DNA of 25,879 nt from a virus, in IMG/VR virus record IMGVR_UViG_3300042691_006437, positions 1 to 25,879 of that record. One strand, 5' to 3'. The notes under the pieces are model-generated. The model made no database searches. It was not told where the DNA came from and saw only the letters and a list, made by a program, of their open reading frames with translations. The position numbers and the translations under genes are program-made. Below are positions 7,106 through 13,752 of the stretch, one piece after another. Numbering within the stretch: position 1 is the first letter of the stretch; each line of letters begins with the position of its first letter.

Positions 7106-7121
7106 GGGGGGTAACTCCCCC
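7106..7121 (+). other. GC-rich hairpin ahead of recombination operon
   Basis: GGGGG (7106-7110) pairs with CCCCC (7117-7121) around a 6-base loop, in otherwise AT-rich DNA, 8 bases after the previous stop and 19 bases before the next start. No T run follows, so it is not a standard terminator. It may attenuate read-through, protect an mRNA end, or influence translation of the annealing protein. Confidence 0.55.
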
Positions 7122-7140
7122 ACTAAAAACAAAATAAATT

Positions 7141-7830
7141 ATGAATAAAGAACTAGCAAAACAAACAAAGGCTACTATAACAAGCCTATTCAAACAATTA
7201 GATTTGGACGTTGTGCCATTAGAGCAGTTGAATGTAATACTTTCAACACCACCGCCAGCAACCTGGGTAAAACAACATCCATTTATTAAAGGTTATAACT
7301 ACTTGCCAATTGACAAAGTAGAGTATTTACTTCGCAGATGCTTTAAAAAGTATCAAATCGAGGTTATTAAGACGGCTCAATTATTCAATGCTATTGAAGT
7401 GACAGTAAGAGTTCACTATCTTAACCCAGCAACCAACGAAATGATGTACCATGACGGCGTAGGTGCTCAAGAATTGCAAACTACGAAAGGTAGTGGAAAT
7501 CTTAATATGGACATGAGTAATGTAAACAAAGGCGCAGTTATGATGGCGCTACCGATTGCGAAAAGTATTGCCATCAAAGATGCGTGTGACCACTTTGGAG
7601 ATTTATTTGGAGCTAATTTAAACCGCAAAGATATTGTGCAATTTACAGGTGATAGCGAGCTATTAAGCTCGGAAGCTATACACACATCAAAAGAGAAAGA
7701 ACGTGTCGAAAAACACATCCTAAATGCGAATAACGTAGAAACTTTAATGCAAGTTGAGAATTTAATTAACAAATACGAATTAACAGAAATTTATAACAAT
7801 AAAAAACAAACTTTACAAAATGGAAAATAA
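7141..7830 (+). CDS. Rad52-like single-strand annealing protein
   Basis: Protein of 229 residues. The core (about residues 41-162) carries features of the Rad52/Rad22-type annealing proteins: TWVKQHPFIKGYNYLPIDKV with LLRRCFKKYQIEV, a beta stretch ending in VTVRVHYLNP, a GVGAQ turn, and the signature helix AIKDACDHFGDLFGANL (about 144-160). It would bind single-stranded DNA at resected ends and pair homologous strands. The partner exonuclease is encoded two genes downstream, forming a classical exonuclease/annealase pair, with an SSB further on. The C-terminal 60 residues are charged and helical and could contact that SSB. ERF-type or other annealing families are alternatives. Confidence 0.75.
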   Translation: MNKELAKQTKATITSLFKQLDLDVVPLEQLNVILSTPPPATWVKQHPFIKGYNYLPIDKVEYLLRRCFKKYQIEVIKTAQLFNAIEVTVRVHYLNPATNEMMYHDGVGAQELQTTKGSGNLNMDMSNVNKGAVMMALPIAKSIAIKDACDHFGDLFGANLNRKDIVQFTGDSELLSSEAIHTSKEKERVEKHILNANNVETLMQVENLINKYELTEIYNNKKQTLQNGK

Positions 7831-8092
7831 AAAATATCGTTTAGAGTTTAACGAACAACAACAAGCATTTCACCTAGATAATGGTAGAAATGAAGAGAAT
7901 ACTTACGGATGGGAAACAATAAAAGAAAATCATAGTGATTTTGAAGATATGATTTTTATATCTTATGTTAATAGACAAGGAGAAAAAAAACATACTACAA
8001 AACAATTAAGACAAAGCGTTATTGAAATAAAAAACTTTATTGAAAATCTCGCAAATTATAACCTTGAAATTACTAGAAAAAATGGAAAATAA
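7820..8092 (+). CDS. Hypothetical protein between annealase and exonuclease
   Basis: Protein of 90 residues, charged, with aromatic positions in the first half (KYRLEFNEQQQAFHL, GWETIKENHSDFEDMIFISY) and a helical second half. No family recognised. It overlaps its upstream neighbour by 11 bases and its downstream neighbour by 11 bases, and both junctions read AAAATGGAAAATAA, so all three genes are probably coupled in translation. The position suggests an accessory to the recombination pair. Confidence 0.6.
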   Translation: MENKKYRLEFNEQQQAFHLDNGRNEENTYGWETIKENHSDFEDMIFISYVNRQGEKKHTTKQLRQSVIEIKNFIENLANYNLEITRKNGK

Positions 8093-8774
8093 AATATTAT
8101 TCAGATGCAGCGGTACTGGTTCATTAATGACCGAACCAAAATTAAAAGCCGACAAAGAAGCTGGCAATCTTTCAGAAACCGCAAAGACATTTGTTGAAGA
8201 TAAATGGCTATTTGATACGTTCGGTTTTTCCGAACTACTCAAAAACGATTACATGGACAAAGGAAACGAATGTGAACAGGATAGCATGGATTTAGTTAGC
8301 CAAGTGGTGCCAGGTGGCTTCCGTTCACGATACAATACAAAGCTACAAAATGACTATGTTATAGGAACGCCCGACATCGTGTTAACTGATTGTGTTGAAG
8401 ACATTAAAACATCGTGGAATCTTAAAACGTTTTTCAATGCTGAATTATCAAAGATGTATTTTGCCCAGGCTCAATGTTATATGTGGCTTACAGGAAAAGA
8501 AAAGTATCGTTTGATTTACGCCCTGGTGCCAACACCTCAACACATGGTCCTAAATGAATGCGAGAAGTTAGCATGGAAGTATGGCAAAAATTACGATAAT
8601 GAAGATTACATAGCTCAAACTCAACAAATCCAAAAGAATAACGATTTGATTAAGGATTTACCAATTGAAAAACGTGTTAAAGTATTTGCATTCGATTATG
8701 ATCCTCAATTCATTGAAACTCTAAAAACTAAAATCGAGAAAGCTCGTGAGTATTACAACACATTAAAACTATAA
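8082..8774 (+). CDS. YqaJ/RecE-like recombination exonuclease
   Basis: Start taken at ATG 8082 (11-base overlap with the previous stop, same junction as the gene before), giving 230 residues; an ATG at 8040 would add 14 residues with no support. The PD-(D/E)XK nuclease core is visible: GNECEQDSMD (Glu63/Glu65), VIGTPDIV (Asp98), VEDIKTS (Asp107, Lys109), and a helix containing QAQCYMWLTG (Gln119/Gln121) as in YqaJ-type viral exonucleases. It would degrade one strand from double-strand ends and feed the annealing protein encoded just upstream. It acts in the cytoplasm in replication-linked recombination. Confidence 0.8.
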   Translation: MENKILFRCSGTGSLMTEPKLKADKEAGNLSETAKTFVEDKWLFDTFGFSELLKNDYMDKGNECEQDSMDLVSQVVPGGFRSRYNTKLQNDYVIGTPDIVLTDCVEDIKTSWNLKTFFNAELSKMYFAQAQCYMWLTGKEKYRLIYALVPTPQHMVLNECEKLAWKYGKNYDNEDYIAQTQQIQKNNDLIKDLPIEKRVKVFAFDYDPQFIETLKTKIEKAREYYNTLKL

Positions 8775-8777
8775 ATT

Positions 8778-9146
8778 ATGAAAAACGAAATAGAACAACA
8801 CATCACAAGATTGAATGAATATGAAAATACTTTATTCAGCACAATTTGCCAATATGCAAACATTCAGATTGATGACTTAATAGGGCAAAAAAGAAAAAAA
8901 AGATTTGTAGATGCAAGGAAAGCAACCAGTTTTATATTGAAACAGAAAGGTTATACACATCAACACATCGGAGAGATTATTAGTTTAATCCCAAAAGACC
9001 ATACAACTATCATGTATCATTTTGAAAAGGCGAAAGCTCACTATGACTTGGAACTTGAATTTAGGAATCTAGTTGTTATGGTAAAAAATAAGATGAAAGT
9101 ATTTGAAGACAAACAAAAAGAATTATCAAATGCTGAAATTAAATGA
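8778..9146 (+). CDS. Stand-alone DnaA domain IV-type DNA-binding protein
   Basis: Protein of 122 residues. Residues about 43-87 fit the C-terminal DnaA DNA-binding domain: FVDARKATSFILK, then a helix-turn-helix (HQHIGEIISL) and the signature KDHTTIMYHFEKA (Asp74-His-Thr-Thr77). No AAA+ ATPase part is present, so it can bind DNA but not act as a DnaA motor. The rest is helical. In a phage it could recognise sites at its own origin or compete with host DnaA. It lies in the replication/recombination block, 3 bases after the exonuclease gene. I found no cluster of standard DnaA boxes in the window. Confidence 0.7.
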   Translation: MKNEIEQHITRLNEYENTLFSTICQYANIQIDDLIGQKRKKRFVDARKATSFILKQKGYTHQHIGEIISLIPKDHTTIMYHFEKAKAHYDLELEFRNLVVMVKNKMKVFEDKQKELSNAEIK

Positions 9147-9618
9147 TTATATAAAAGAGAATCCTCAAATGAAATTAGAGCATATTTCAAGGCTTTATGG
9201 AGTGAGTGTGAGTGCAATAAGCAAACGCAGAAAAACGCTTGGAATTAAGCACGAAACTGGCGAACTTTGTAAGAAAATTGCATCAATGCTGGATAAAAGA
9301 AACATCGAAATAGCAAAGGAGTTAAGATGTTGTCAAAAATTAGTTGCATGTGTAAGATTTAAGAATAATAAAGAAAAAAGAATGAATAAAAAAGTAGAAT
9401 TGAATGATGAACAAAAAAAGATAGTCAAGGCAAATTATGATAAAATAAGCATTGATAAGCTCGCTAAATTAGTAGGAGTAACTAAAAACATCTTACGCTC
9501 TAGAATGATTGAAATGAAGCTATATAACGAGAAATCAAAGGTTAACTTTTATGGCTACGATTTCGACAACGGCAATGGATATTTTGATTTAGATAAATAT
9601 ATAAAAATAATGTACTAA
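9130..9618 (+). CDS. Protein with two helix-turn-helix regions
   Basis: Start taken at ATG 9130 (MLKLNDYIKENP), overlapping the previous gene by 17 bases; ATG 9103 would add 9 residues and a longer overlap. Two similar putative HTH units are visible. The first is MKLEHISRLYGVSVSAISKR (about residues 14-33), followed by RKTLGIK. The second is ISIDKLAKLVGVTKNILRSR (about 107-126), followed by MIEMKLY. Both have the form 'hydrophobic-x-LA-x-x-GV-x-x-x-I/L-x-x-R, then a short K-L tail', so an internal duplication is likely. Probable phage regulator or origin/DNA-binding protein; target unknown. Confidence 0.6.
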   Translation: MLKLNDYIKENPQMKLEHISRLYGVSVSAISKRRKTLGIKHETGELCKKIASMLDKRNIEIAKELRCCQKLVACVRFKNNKEKRMNKKVELNDEQKKIVKANYDKISIDKLAKLVGVTKNILRSRMIEMKLYNEKSKVNFYGYDFDNGNGYFDLDKYIKIMY

Positions 9619-9977
9619 TGGATCCGAAATATTTAAAAAGCAACACCGACATTACGCTCATTCTTACCTATGCTACTCAAATTAGTAGACTTTGTGAAAA
9701 TGTTATACTGGATATGCAACTAACAAAGAATCTTAAAAAAGACTTTACGGATGCAATGCAATCAGCTAACAGAATCCACAAGATAATAGCCAGCATTACC
9801 AACTACGAAATGCGAAAAGAGATACATGAGCGAACTACTAACAATTACGATACAGGTGCATTTGATAATATCATGTTCACAATTGGTCAAATGTCGGATA
9901 AACAACGTAATTTAGCAGATGAAGTCTTGAGCGAAATATTAAATGGAACTTTAAAAATAAATAGAAACAATGAATAA
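9618..9977 (+). CDS. Hypothetical helical protein
   Basis: Protein of 119 residues, nearly all predicted helix (ITLILTYATQISRLCENVIL, DFTDAMQSANRIHKIIASI), with no membrane segment despite the hydrophobic patches. It begins on the stop codon of the HTH gene (TAATGG) and overlaps the next small gene by 8 bases. No family recognised; by position a replication accessory. Confidence 0.55.
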   Translation: MDPKYLKSNTDITLILTYATQISRLCENVILDMQLTKNLKKDFTDAMQSANRIHKIIASITNYEMRKEIHERTTNNYDTGAFDNIMFTIGQMSDKQRNLADEVLSEILNGTLKINRNNE

Positions 9978-10113
9978 AAATTTAAAAGGGTTTGAATACC
10001 TCGGTAAAACAAAAAGCGACAAAGGAAAAACATTTGAAACAAAACAAATTGACATCGCTAAAATGAAAGCGGTAAGGATTGATAAGAAAACAATTAAGTT
10101 AATTAAAAAGTAA
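9970..10113 (+). CDS. Small basic protein, 47 residues
   Basis: ATG at 9970 overlaps the previous stop (8 bases) and the frame runs 47 codons to TAA at 10111-10113, immediately before the SSB leader. The product is very basic (starts MNKNLKGFEYLGKTKSDKGK, ends KKTIKLIKK) with alternating beta-like pattern. The overlap and the exact filling of the gap support a real gene. Function unknown; charge suggests nucleic-acid contact. Confidence 0.55.
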   Translation: MNKNLKGFEYLGKTKSDKGKTFETKQIDIAKMKAVRIDKKTIKLIKK

Positions 10114-10131
10114 ACAATTAAAAACAAATAT

Positions 10132-10476
10132 ATGAGTACAATGATTAGTGGGTATATCACCCTAGAAAAATTAAAAGAAATCGTGAAAGTATGCGAAAGC
10201 AAAAACGAAACAGGCTTTAAATTTACTGCCTCTATTTCAGACCAGTCAAACCAATACGGGCAAAATGTATCCTTCTTTGCAGAACAAACCAAAGAACAAC
10301 GAGATGCAAAGGTTAACAAGTATTATTTTGGGAATGGCAAGGTATTTTGGACAGATGGTAAAATTAGTCTAGGAACTAAAGACCAGCCAATACCAACTAG
10401 CGAAGTGAAATACCAAGGTGGCAAAGTTGAAGATGTAAGAGTATTACAGGCTGGATCGGATGACTTGCCGTTTTAA
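10132..10476 (+). CDS. ssb: Single-stranded DNA-binding protein
   Basis: Protein of 114 residues that ends SDDLPF, a close match to the acidic DDDIPF tip with which bacterial and phage SSBs dock recombination and replication partners. The body is beta-rich with aromatic residues that could stack on bases (GFKFTASISDQ, NVSFFAEQTKEQRDAKV, KYYFGNGKVFWTDGKISLG), consistent with one OB fold of minimal size. It lies between the recombination genes and the primase-helicase. The OB fold is inferred; the tip is seen directly. The leader has the same AAACAATTAAAAA motif as the two early genes. Confidence 0.65.
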   Translation: MSTMISGYITLEKLKEIVKVCESKNETGFKFTASISDQSNQYGQNVSFFAEQTKEQRDAKVNKYYFGNGKVFWTDGKISLGTKDQPIPTSEVKYQGGKVEDVRVLQAGSDDLPF

Positions 10477-10492
10477 GTCAAAAAATAATATG

Positions 10493-10500
10493 TAAATTTG
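10493..10500 (+). promoter_or_regulatory. Possible promoter -7 element for primase operon
   Basis: TAAATTTG, full match to TAnnTTTG, 16 bases after the SSB stop. No good TTTG lies 18-20 bases upstream (TTTT at 10471-10474 is the nearest), so it may be weak or need an activator. A transcript from here would begin about 25 bases before the GTG start of the small gene at 10530. Confidence 0.45.
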
Positions 10501-10529
10501 TAGTTCAGTTCTTTAATTAAAAACATGGT

Positions 10530-10661
10530 GTGAGAACCATTATTTATAACAATTTTAAATGCCATTGTAGGTATTGCAAAAAACAGAATAGTATTTTTAT
10601 CAATTGTAATATTATTCTTAATTCTCACTTGCAGTACTTACGATGGTTTTTTATTTTATGA
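10530..10661 (+). CDS. Cys-rich zinc-ribbon-like microprotein (GTG start)
   Basis: GTG at 10530 opens a 43-codon frame ending TGA 10659-10661, which overlaps the ATG of the primase at 10658 in the classic ATGA arrangement. The product carries FKCHCRYCKKQ (Cys11, Cys13, Cys16), then Cys26 and His33, a plausible zinc site, followed by a hydrophobic aromatic end (LQYLRWFFIL). The precise stop/start overlap, the promoter-like TAAATTTG 30 bases upstream and the fact that it explains an otherwise empty 166-base gap support it. The GTG start, the short length and the lack of a known family weigh against it. Confidence 0.45.
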   Translation: MRTIIYNNFKCHCRYCKKQNSIFINCNIILNSHLQYLRWFFIL

Positions 10662-12937
10662 TTACATTAGATAGATGCTTAAGACTTTTAGAAAGTGGTT
10701 TATCACTTGCAACATTAAGCGAAAACAAACAAGCCAATTTTAGTTGGAAGCCAAACCAACAAACTCCACTATCAAAAGAGGAATTTGCAAAGCGCTATAA
10801 TTACCAAGGCGGGATCATGCTGAAAAGCGGGGAGCAAATGAAAGCGACTTCAAACATAGCTTTAATTACAGGATACAATAACATCGAGGTTATTGACGTG
10901 GACTTAAAAGTTTTTGCAACCTTGCCCGAACAGAATAACTTTTGGAATGAGCTTCACGAATATTTGAAATCAAACATTGATGACTTTGATTTAAAGTTTG
11001 TTATTTACAAAACTAAAAACCAAGGCTATCATATCATTTATAAATGCAATACCATTGTAGGTAATTCAAAGATTGCAAAACTCAAAGGACATAAAGAATG
11101 CGTAATCGAATCCCGTGGAATAGGCGGTTATGTAGTTGTTTATGATAATCAAATTAGTAAATTAGACTACCTTGAAATTAAGAGTATCACAGAACGTGAT
11201 AGGCAAATACTTTGGGATATTTGTAAAACGTACAACTATGTTGAGGATAGCGAAACGATACAACCTGAAAAAAAAGAAGTAAAAGAGTATTCAGAAAACG
11301 AAATCACTCCTTGGAAGGATTACAATGATAAGACCGATATATTCGATGTTATTGGTAGTGACTTCAAGATAGTTAAGAAGTTAGCAAACCATTATATTAT
11401 TTTGCGACACGGAGCTACAAGTGTGCAAAGCGGTTATGTTTATAGAAACTCAAATTGTATGTACTTATTCAGTACAGGAACCATATATCCAAACGAAAAG
11501 CTAATTAGTCCTTTCAGTGCGTATGCAATCAAATATCACAATGGTAATTATAAAGAAGCCGCAAAAGATTTATACAATCAAGGATTTGGAAGCCGTATCG
11601 TAACTAAAAAGAAAGCTATTGAGGATAAAGAAATAATTAATATCAATGCAGATGAATTGAATTTCCCTATTGATATATTCCCACAAGACATACAAGAATA
11701 TATGATTGAATGTAATAAGACTTTGGATAGCTCGATTGATTACATGGGATGTTCAATGTTATGGCTACTTTCAGTTATTGTAGGAAATTCAATTCAAATC
11801 GAGGTTAAGCGTGGATGGTACGAAACTTGCAATGTTTGGATTGCCATCGTTGGTAAGGCGGGCCTAGGTAAGACTCCAAGTATTAGCAATATTATTTATC
11901 CATTGCAGAAAATCAATTCAAAAAGAATTAAAGAATACATAAAGCAATATGATAAATACGAAGCCTATTCAAAGTTAACCGCAGATGAGCAAAAGCAAAA
12001 AGAAGAAACAAAGAAGCCTATAAAAAATCAATTCATTGCAAATGATATTACACTTGAAGCCTTAGTCGATTTACATCAAGAATCAAAAAACGCAGTCGGA
12101 GTATTCAAAGATGAACTTGCTGGCTGGTTTAAGGACATGAATAAGTATAGAGCGGGATCAGACCTTGAATTTTGGTTAAGTAGTTGGAGTGGTAAGTCGG
12201 TAAGCATGAATCGAAAGACCGCAAAATCCTCGTTTGTTGAAAAACCTTTCATCCCAGTTTTGGGTGGCATTCAACCTGGTATATTAGAACAATCATATAC
12301 GGCTGAAAACAAAGAGAATGGATTTGTTGATAGGATGTTGGTAAGTATGCCCGAGTTAGAGATTGAAAGCTATAATACCAACGAAATGCACGAAGCTACG
12401 TTATTATGGTACGAAACGTTTATAATAGGAATTTATGAGCATGTTAAATTTACATTGATTGAATATGACCAGGATGCTGAAATCCTTGTTAAGAATGCTA
12501 AAATGGATGCAAAAGCTAAAATTGAGTGGGAAAGAATCTTCAATGACATTACCAATGTGCAAAATTCAGACGATGAAAACGAATATATGAAAAGTATGCT
12601 ACCAAAACAAAAGAGTTATATACCTCGATTTGCGCTTTTAATACACATTTTAGACTACTTCATGGATGTTAAGCATAAAGACCCTTACATTGTAAATAAA
12701 GACGCAATTTTGAAGGCTGAGAAGCTATCCAAGTATTTCATTCAAATGGCAAAGAAAGTTAAGGTTAATTCGATTGAGCATAAAGAGATTAAGGATGTAA
12801 TTTATAATTCTAAAAATAAGACTAACAAGGAAAAGTTTTTAGAAATGTACACATCGAATCCTGATTTGGATAAAAAGAAAATAGCTGAAATTTTAGGCGT
12901 ATCACTCCAAATGATATACAAATACATGAAGGAATAA
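10658..12937 (+). CDS. Primase-polymerase/helicase fusion (DUF3987-type)
   Basis: Start taken at ATG 10658, which overlaps the stop of the small gene before it; an in-frame ATG at 10643 would add 5 residues. About 759 residues. The N-terminal archaeo-eukaryotic primase-polymerase domain shows VIDVD (about 78-82), KTKNQGYHIIYK (about 118-129) and the strand SRGIGGYVVVY (about 152-162). A middle segment resembles primase C-terminal regions (FSAYAIKYHNGNYKEAAKDLY). The helicase-like ATPase has Walker A GKAGLGKT (about 399-406), Walker B VFKDE (about 482-486) and GFVDRML (about 555-561) as arginine-finger region. A C-terminal HTH (LDKKKIAEILGVSLQMIYKY) could bind the adjacent repeat array. It would prime and unwind phage DNA. 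Confidence 0.8.
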   Translation: MITLDRCLRLLESGLSLATLSENKQANFSWKPNQQTPLSKEEFAKRYNYQGGIMLKSGEQMKATSNIALITGYNNIEVIDVDLKVFATLPEQNNFWNELHEYLKSNIDDFDLKFVIYKTKNQGYHIIYKCNTIVGNSKIAKLKGHKECVIESRGIGGYVVVYDNQISKLDYLEIKSITERDRQILWDICKTYNYVEDSETIQPEKKEVKEYSENEITPWKDYNDKTDIFDVIGSDFKIVKKLANHYIILRHGATSVQSGYVYRNSNCMYLFSTGTIYPNEKLISPFSAYAIKYHNGNYKEAAKDLYNQGFGSRIVTKKKAIEDKEIININADELNFPIDIFPQDIQEYMIECNKTLDSSIDYMGCSMLWLLSVIVGNSIQIEVKRGWYETCNVWIAIVGKAGLGKTPSISNIIYPLQKINSKRIKEYIKQYDKYEAYSKLTADEQKQKEETKKPIKNQFIANDITLEALVDLHQESKNAVGVFKDELAGWFKDMNKYRAGSDLEFWLSSWSGKSVSMNRKTAKSSFVEKPFIPVLGGIQPGILEQSYTAENKENGFVDRMLVSMPELEIESYNTNEMHEATLLWYETFIIGIYEHVKFTLIEYDQDAEILVKNAKMDAKAKIEWERIFNDITNVQNSDDENEYMKSMLPKQKSYIPRFALLIHILDYFMDVKHKDPYIVNKDAILKAEKLSKYFIQMAKKVKVNSIEHKEIKDVIYNSKNKTNKEKFLEMYTSNPDLDKKKIAEILGVSLQMIYKYMKE

Positions 12938-13195
12938 TTTTAAACCATTTTAAACCGAGTTTAAAAAATTTTTTCCTCTATATTGTACACTATCATTGAT
13001 TATTAGAGAAATTTTAAACCAAAATTTTAAACCAAGTTTAAAAATAGAAAATTTAAAAAGTAAAATTAAAAAAATAAAAAATTATAATTTTTTCAAAAGT
13101 TTAAAAAATTAGTTTAAAAATATGCTGAAAGCCTTTACTACACTACATTTGAACCATTAAACCAACTTTAAACCGAGTTTAAAATGAGTTTAAAA
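12938..13195 (+). repeat. Palindrome/half-site array, probable origin or operator
   Basis: This fills most of the 303-base gene-free gap at 12938-13240. Three palindromes: TTTTAAAC-CGA-GTTTAAAA (12948-12966), TTTTAAAC-CAA-GTTTAAAA (13025-13043) and TTTAAAC-CGA-GTTTAAA (13167-13183). Half-sites: TTTTAAACC at 12938 and 13012, TTAAACC at 13157, and GTTTAAAA at 13099, 13112 and 13188. Several sit 10-11 bases from a palindrome (12938/12948, 13157/13167, 13177/13188), one helical turn. TCATTGATTAT occurs at both edges (12993 and 13210). No convincing gene lies here. The DNA between sites is almost pure A/T, as in an unwinding element. The next gene follows at 13241. Confidence 0.75.
13144..13151 (+). 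promoter_or_regulatory. Possible promoter -7 element inside the array
   Basis: TACATTTG matches TAnnTTTG. A start of transcription near 13157 would put the palindrome at 13167-13183 within the first 10-27 transcribed bases, a good place for repression. No matching -33 TTTG is seen, so the call is weak. It would serve the nuclease/methyltransferase genes. Confidence 0.3.
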
Positions 13196-13240
13196 TCATA
13201 ATATATAACTCATTGATTATCAATAAAAATAAATTTTAAT

Positions 13241-13747
13241 ATGAATAGAGAAACCAAAAAAAGATTTCTACAAGCCAAGCGAGAACATCTCATAAGAAAA
13301 TACCCAACGTGGACGGAAGATGACATTAAAAGTTTTAGTCATTACACGAAAACCGACAACGGAGCGAATGGATTGACCAGGTGCATTATTGACTGGATTA
13401 CATTCAAAGGCGGTCAAGCTGAAAGGATAAACACAATGGGACGCAGAATTGACAATACAAAGACAGTTAAGGACGTTTTAGGCTTTACTAGGGTAGTTGG
13501 TTCAGTATCATGGCAAAAGGGTACAGGCACGAAAGGGAGCGCTGATATAAGCGCAACCATTCCAATGTTAGTCAATAACATGAAAGTAGGAGTAAGTGTC
13601 AAAATAGAGGTTAAGTATGGCAAAGATAGGCAAAGCGAGGATCAAAAGAAGTATGAACATTCAATCAATGAAGCTGGGGGTATTTATGTAATCGCTAGAA
13701 ATATTGATGACTTTGTGGAATGGTACGATGAAACTTTTAAAAACTAA
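13241..13747 (+). CDS. VRR-NUC-type nuclease
   Basis: Protein of 168 residues. The C-terminal two thirds fit the VRR-NUC branch of the PD-(D/E)XK nucleases: GSADIS (Asp102), then KIEVKYGKDRQSEDQKKY (Glu123, Lys125, Gln131, Gln135) and a GGIYVIARNIDDFVEWY end. In phages such proteins are often small structure-specific nucleases that cut branched DNA during replication and recombination. The N-terminal 45 residues are basic and helical. It lies directly after the probable origin and 5 bases before the methyltransferase gene, so a restriction partner role cannot be excluded, but no target-recognition domain is seen. Confidence 0.7.
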   Translation: MNRETKKRFLQAKREHLIRKYPTWTEDDIKSFSHYTKTDNGANGLTRCIIDWITFKGGQAERINTMGRRIDNTKTVKDVLGFTRVVGSVSWQKGTGTKGSADISATIPMLVNNMKVGVSVKIEVKYGKDRQSEDQKKYEHSINEAGGIYVIARNIDDFVEWYDETFKN

Positions 13748-13752
13748 TAAAT

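Noticed and set aside
8040-8081. Upstream ATG for the exonuclease
   Set aside because: It would overlap the previous gene by 53 bases and add residues with no family match; ATG 8082 repeats the junction of the gene before.
9951-10319. Long open frame on the - strand (122 codons)
   Set aside because: It runs opposite two coding frames, is rich in low-complexity hydrophobic residues mirroring Lys/Asn codons, and has no start context; all real genes here are on the + strand.
10525-10628. Inverted repeats ATGGT/ACCAT and GTGAGAA/TTCTCAC suggesting a structured RNA
   Set aside because: Short stems in AT-rich DNA, and the stretch is better explained by the GTG-started Cys-rich frame.
13120-13158. 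A 12-codon frame (MLKAFTTLHLNH) in the palindrome array
   Set aside because: Too short, overlaps the sites and the promoter-like word, and has no coupling to a neighbour.
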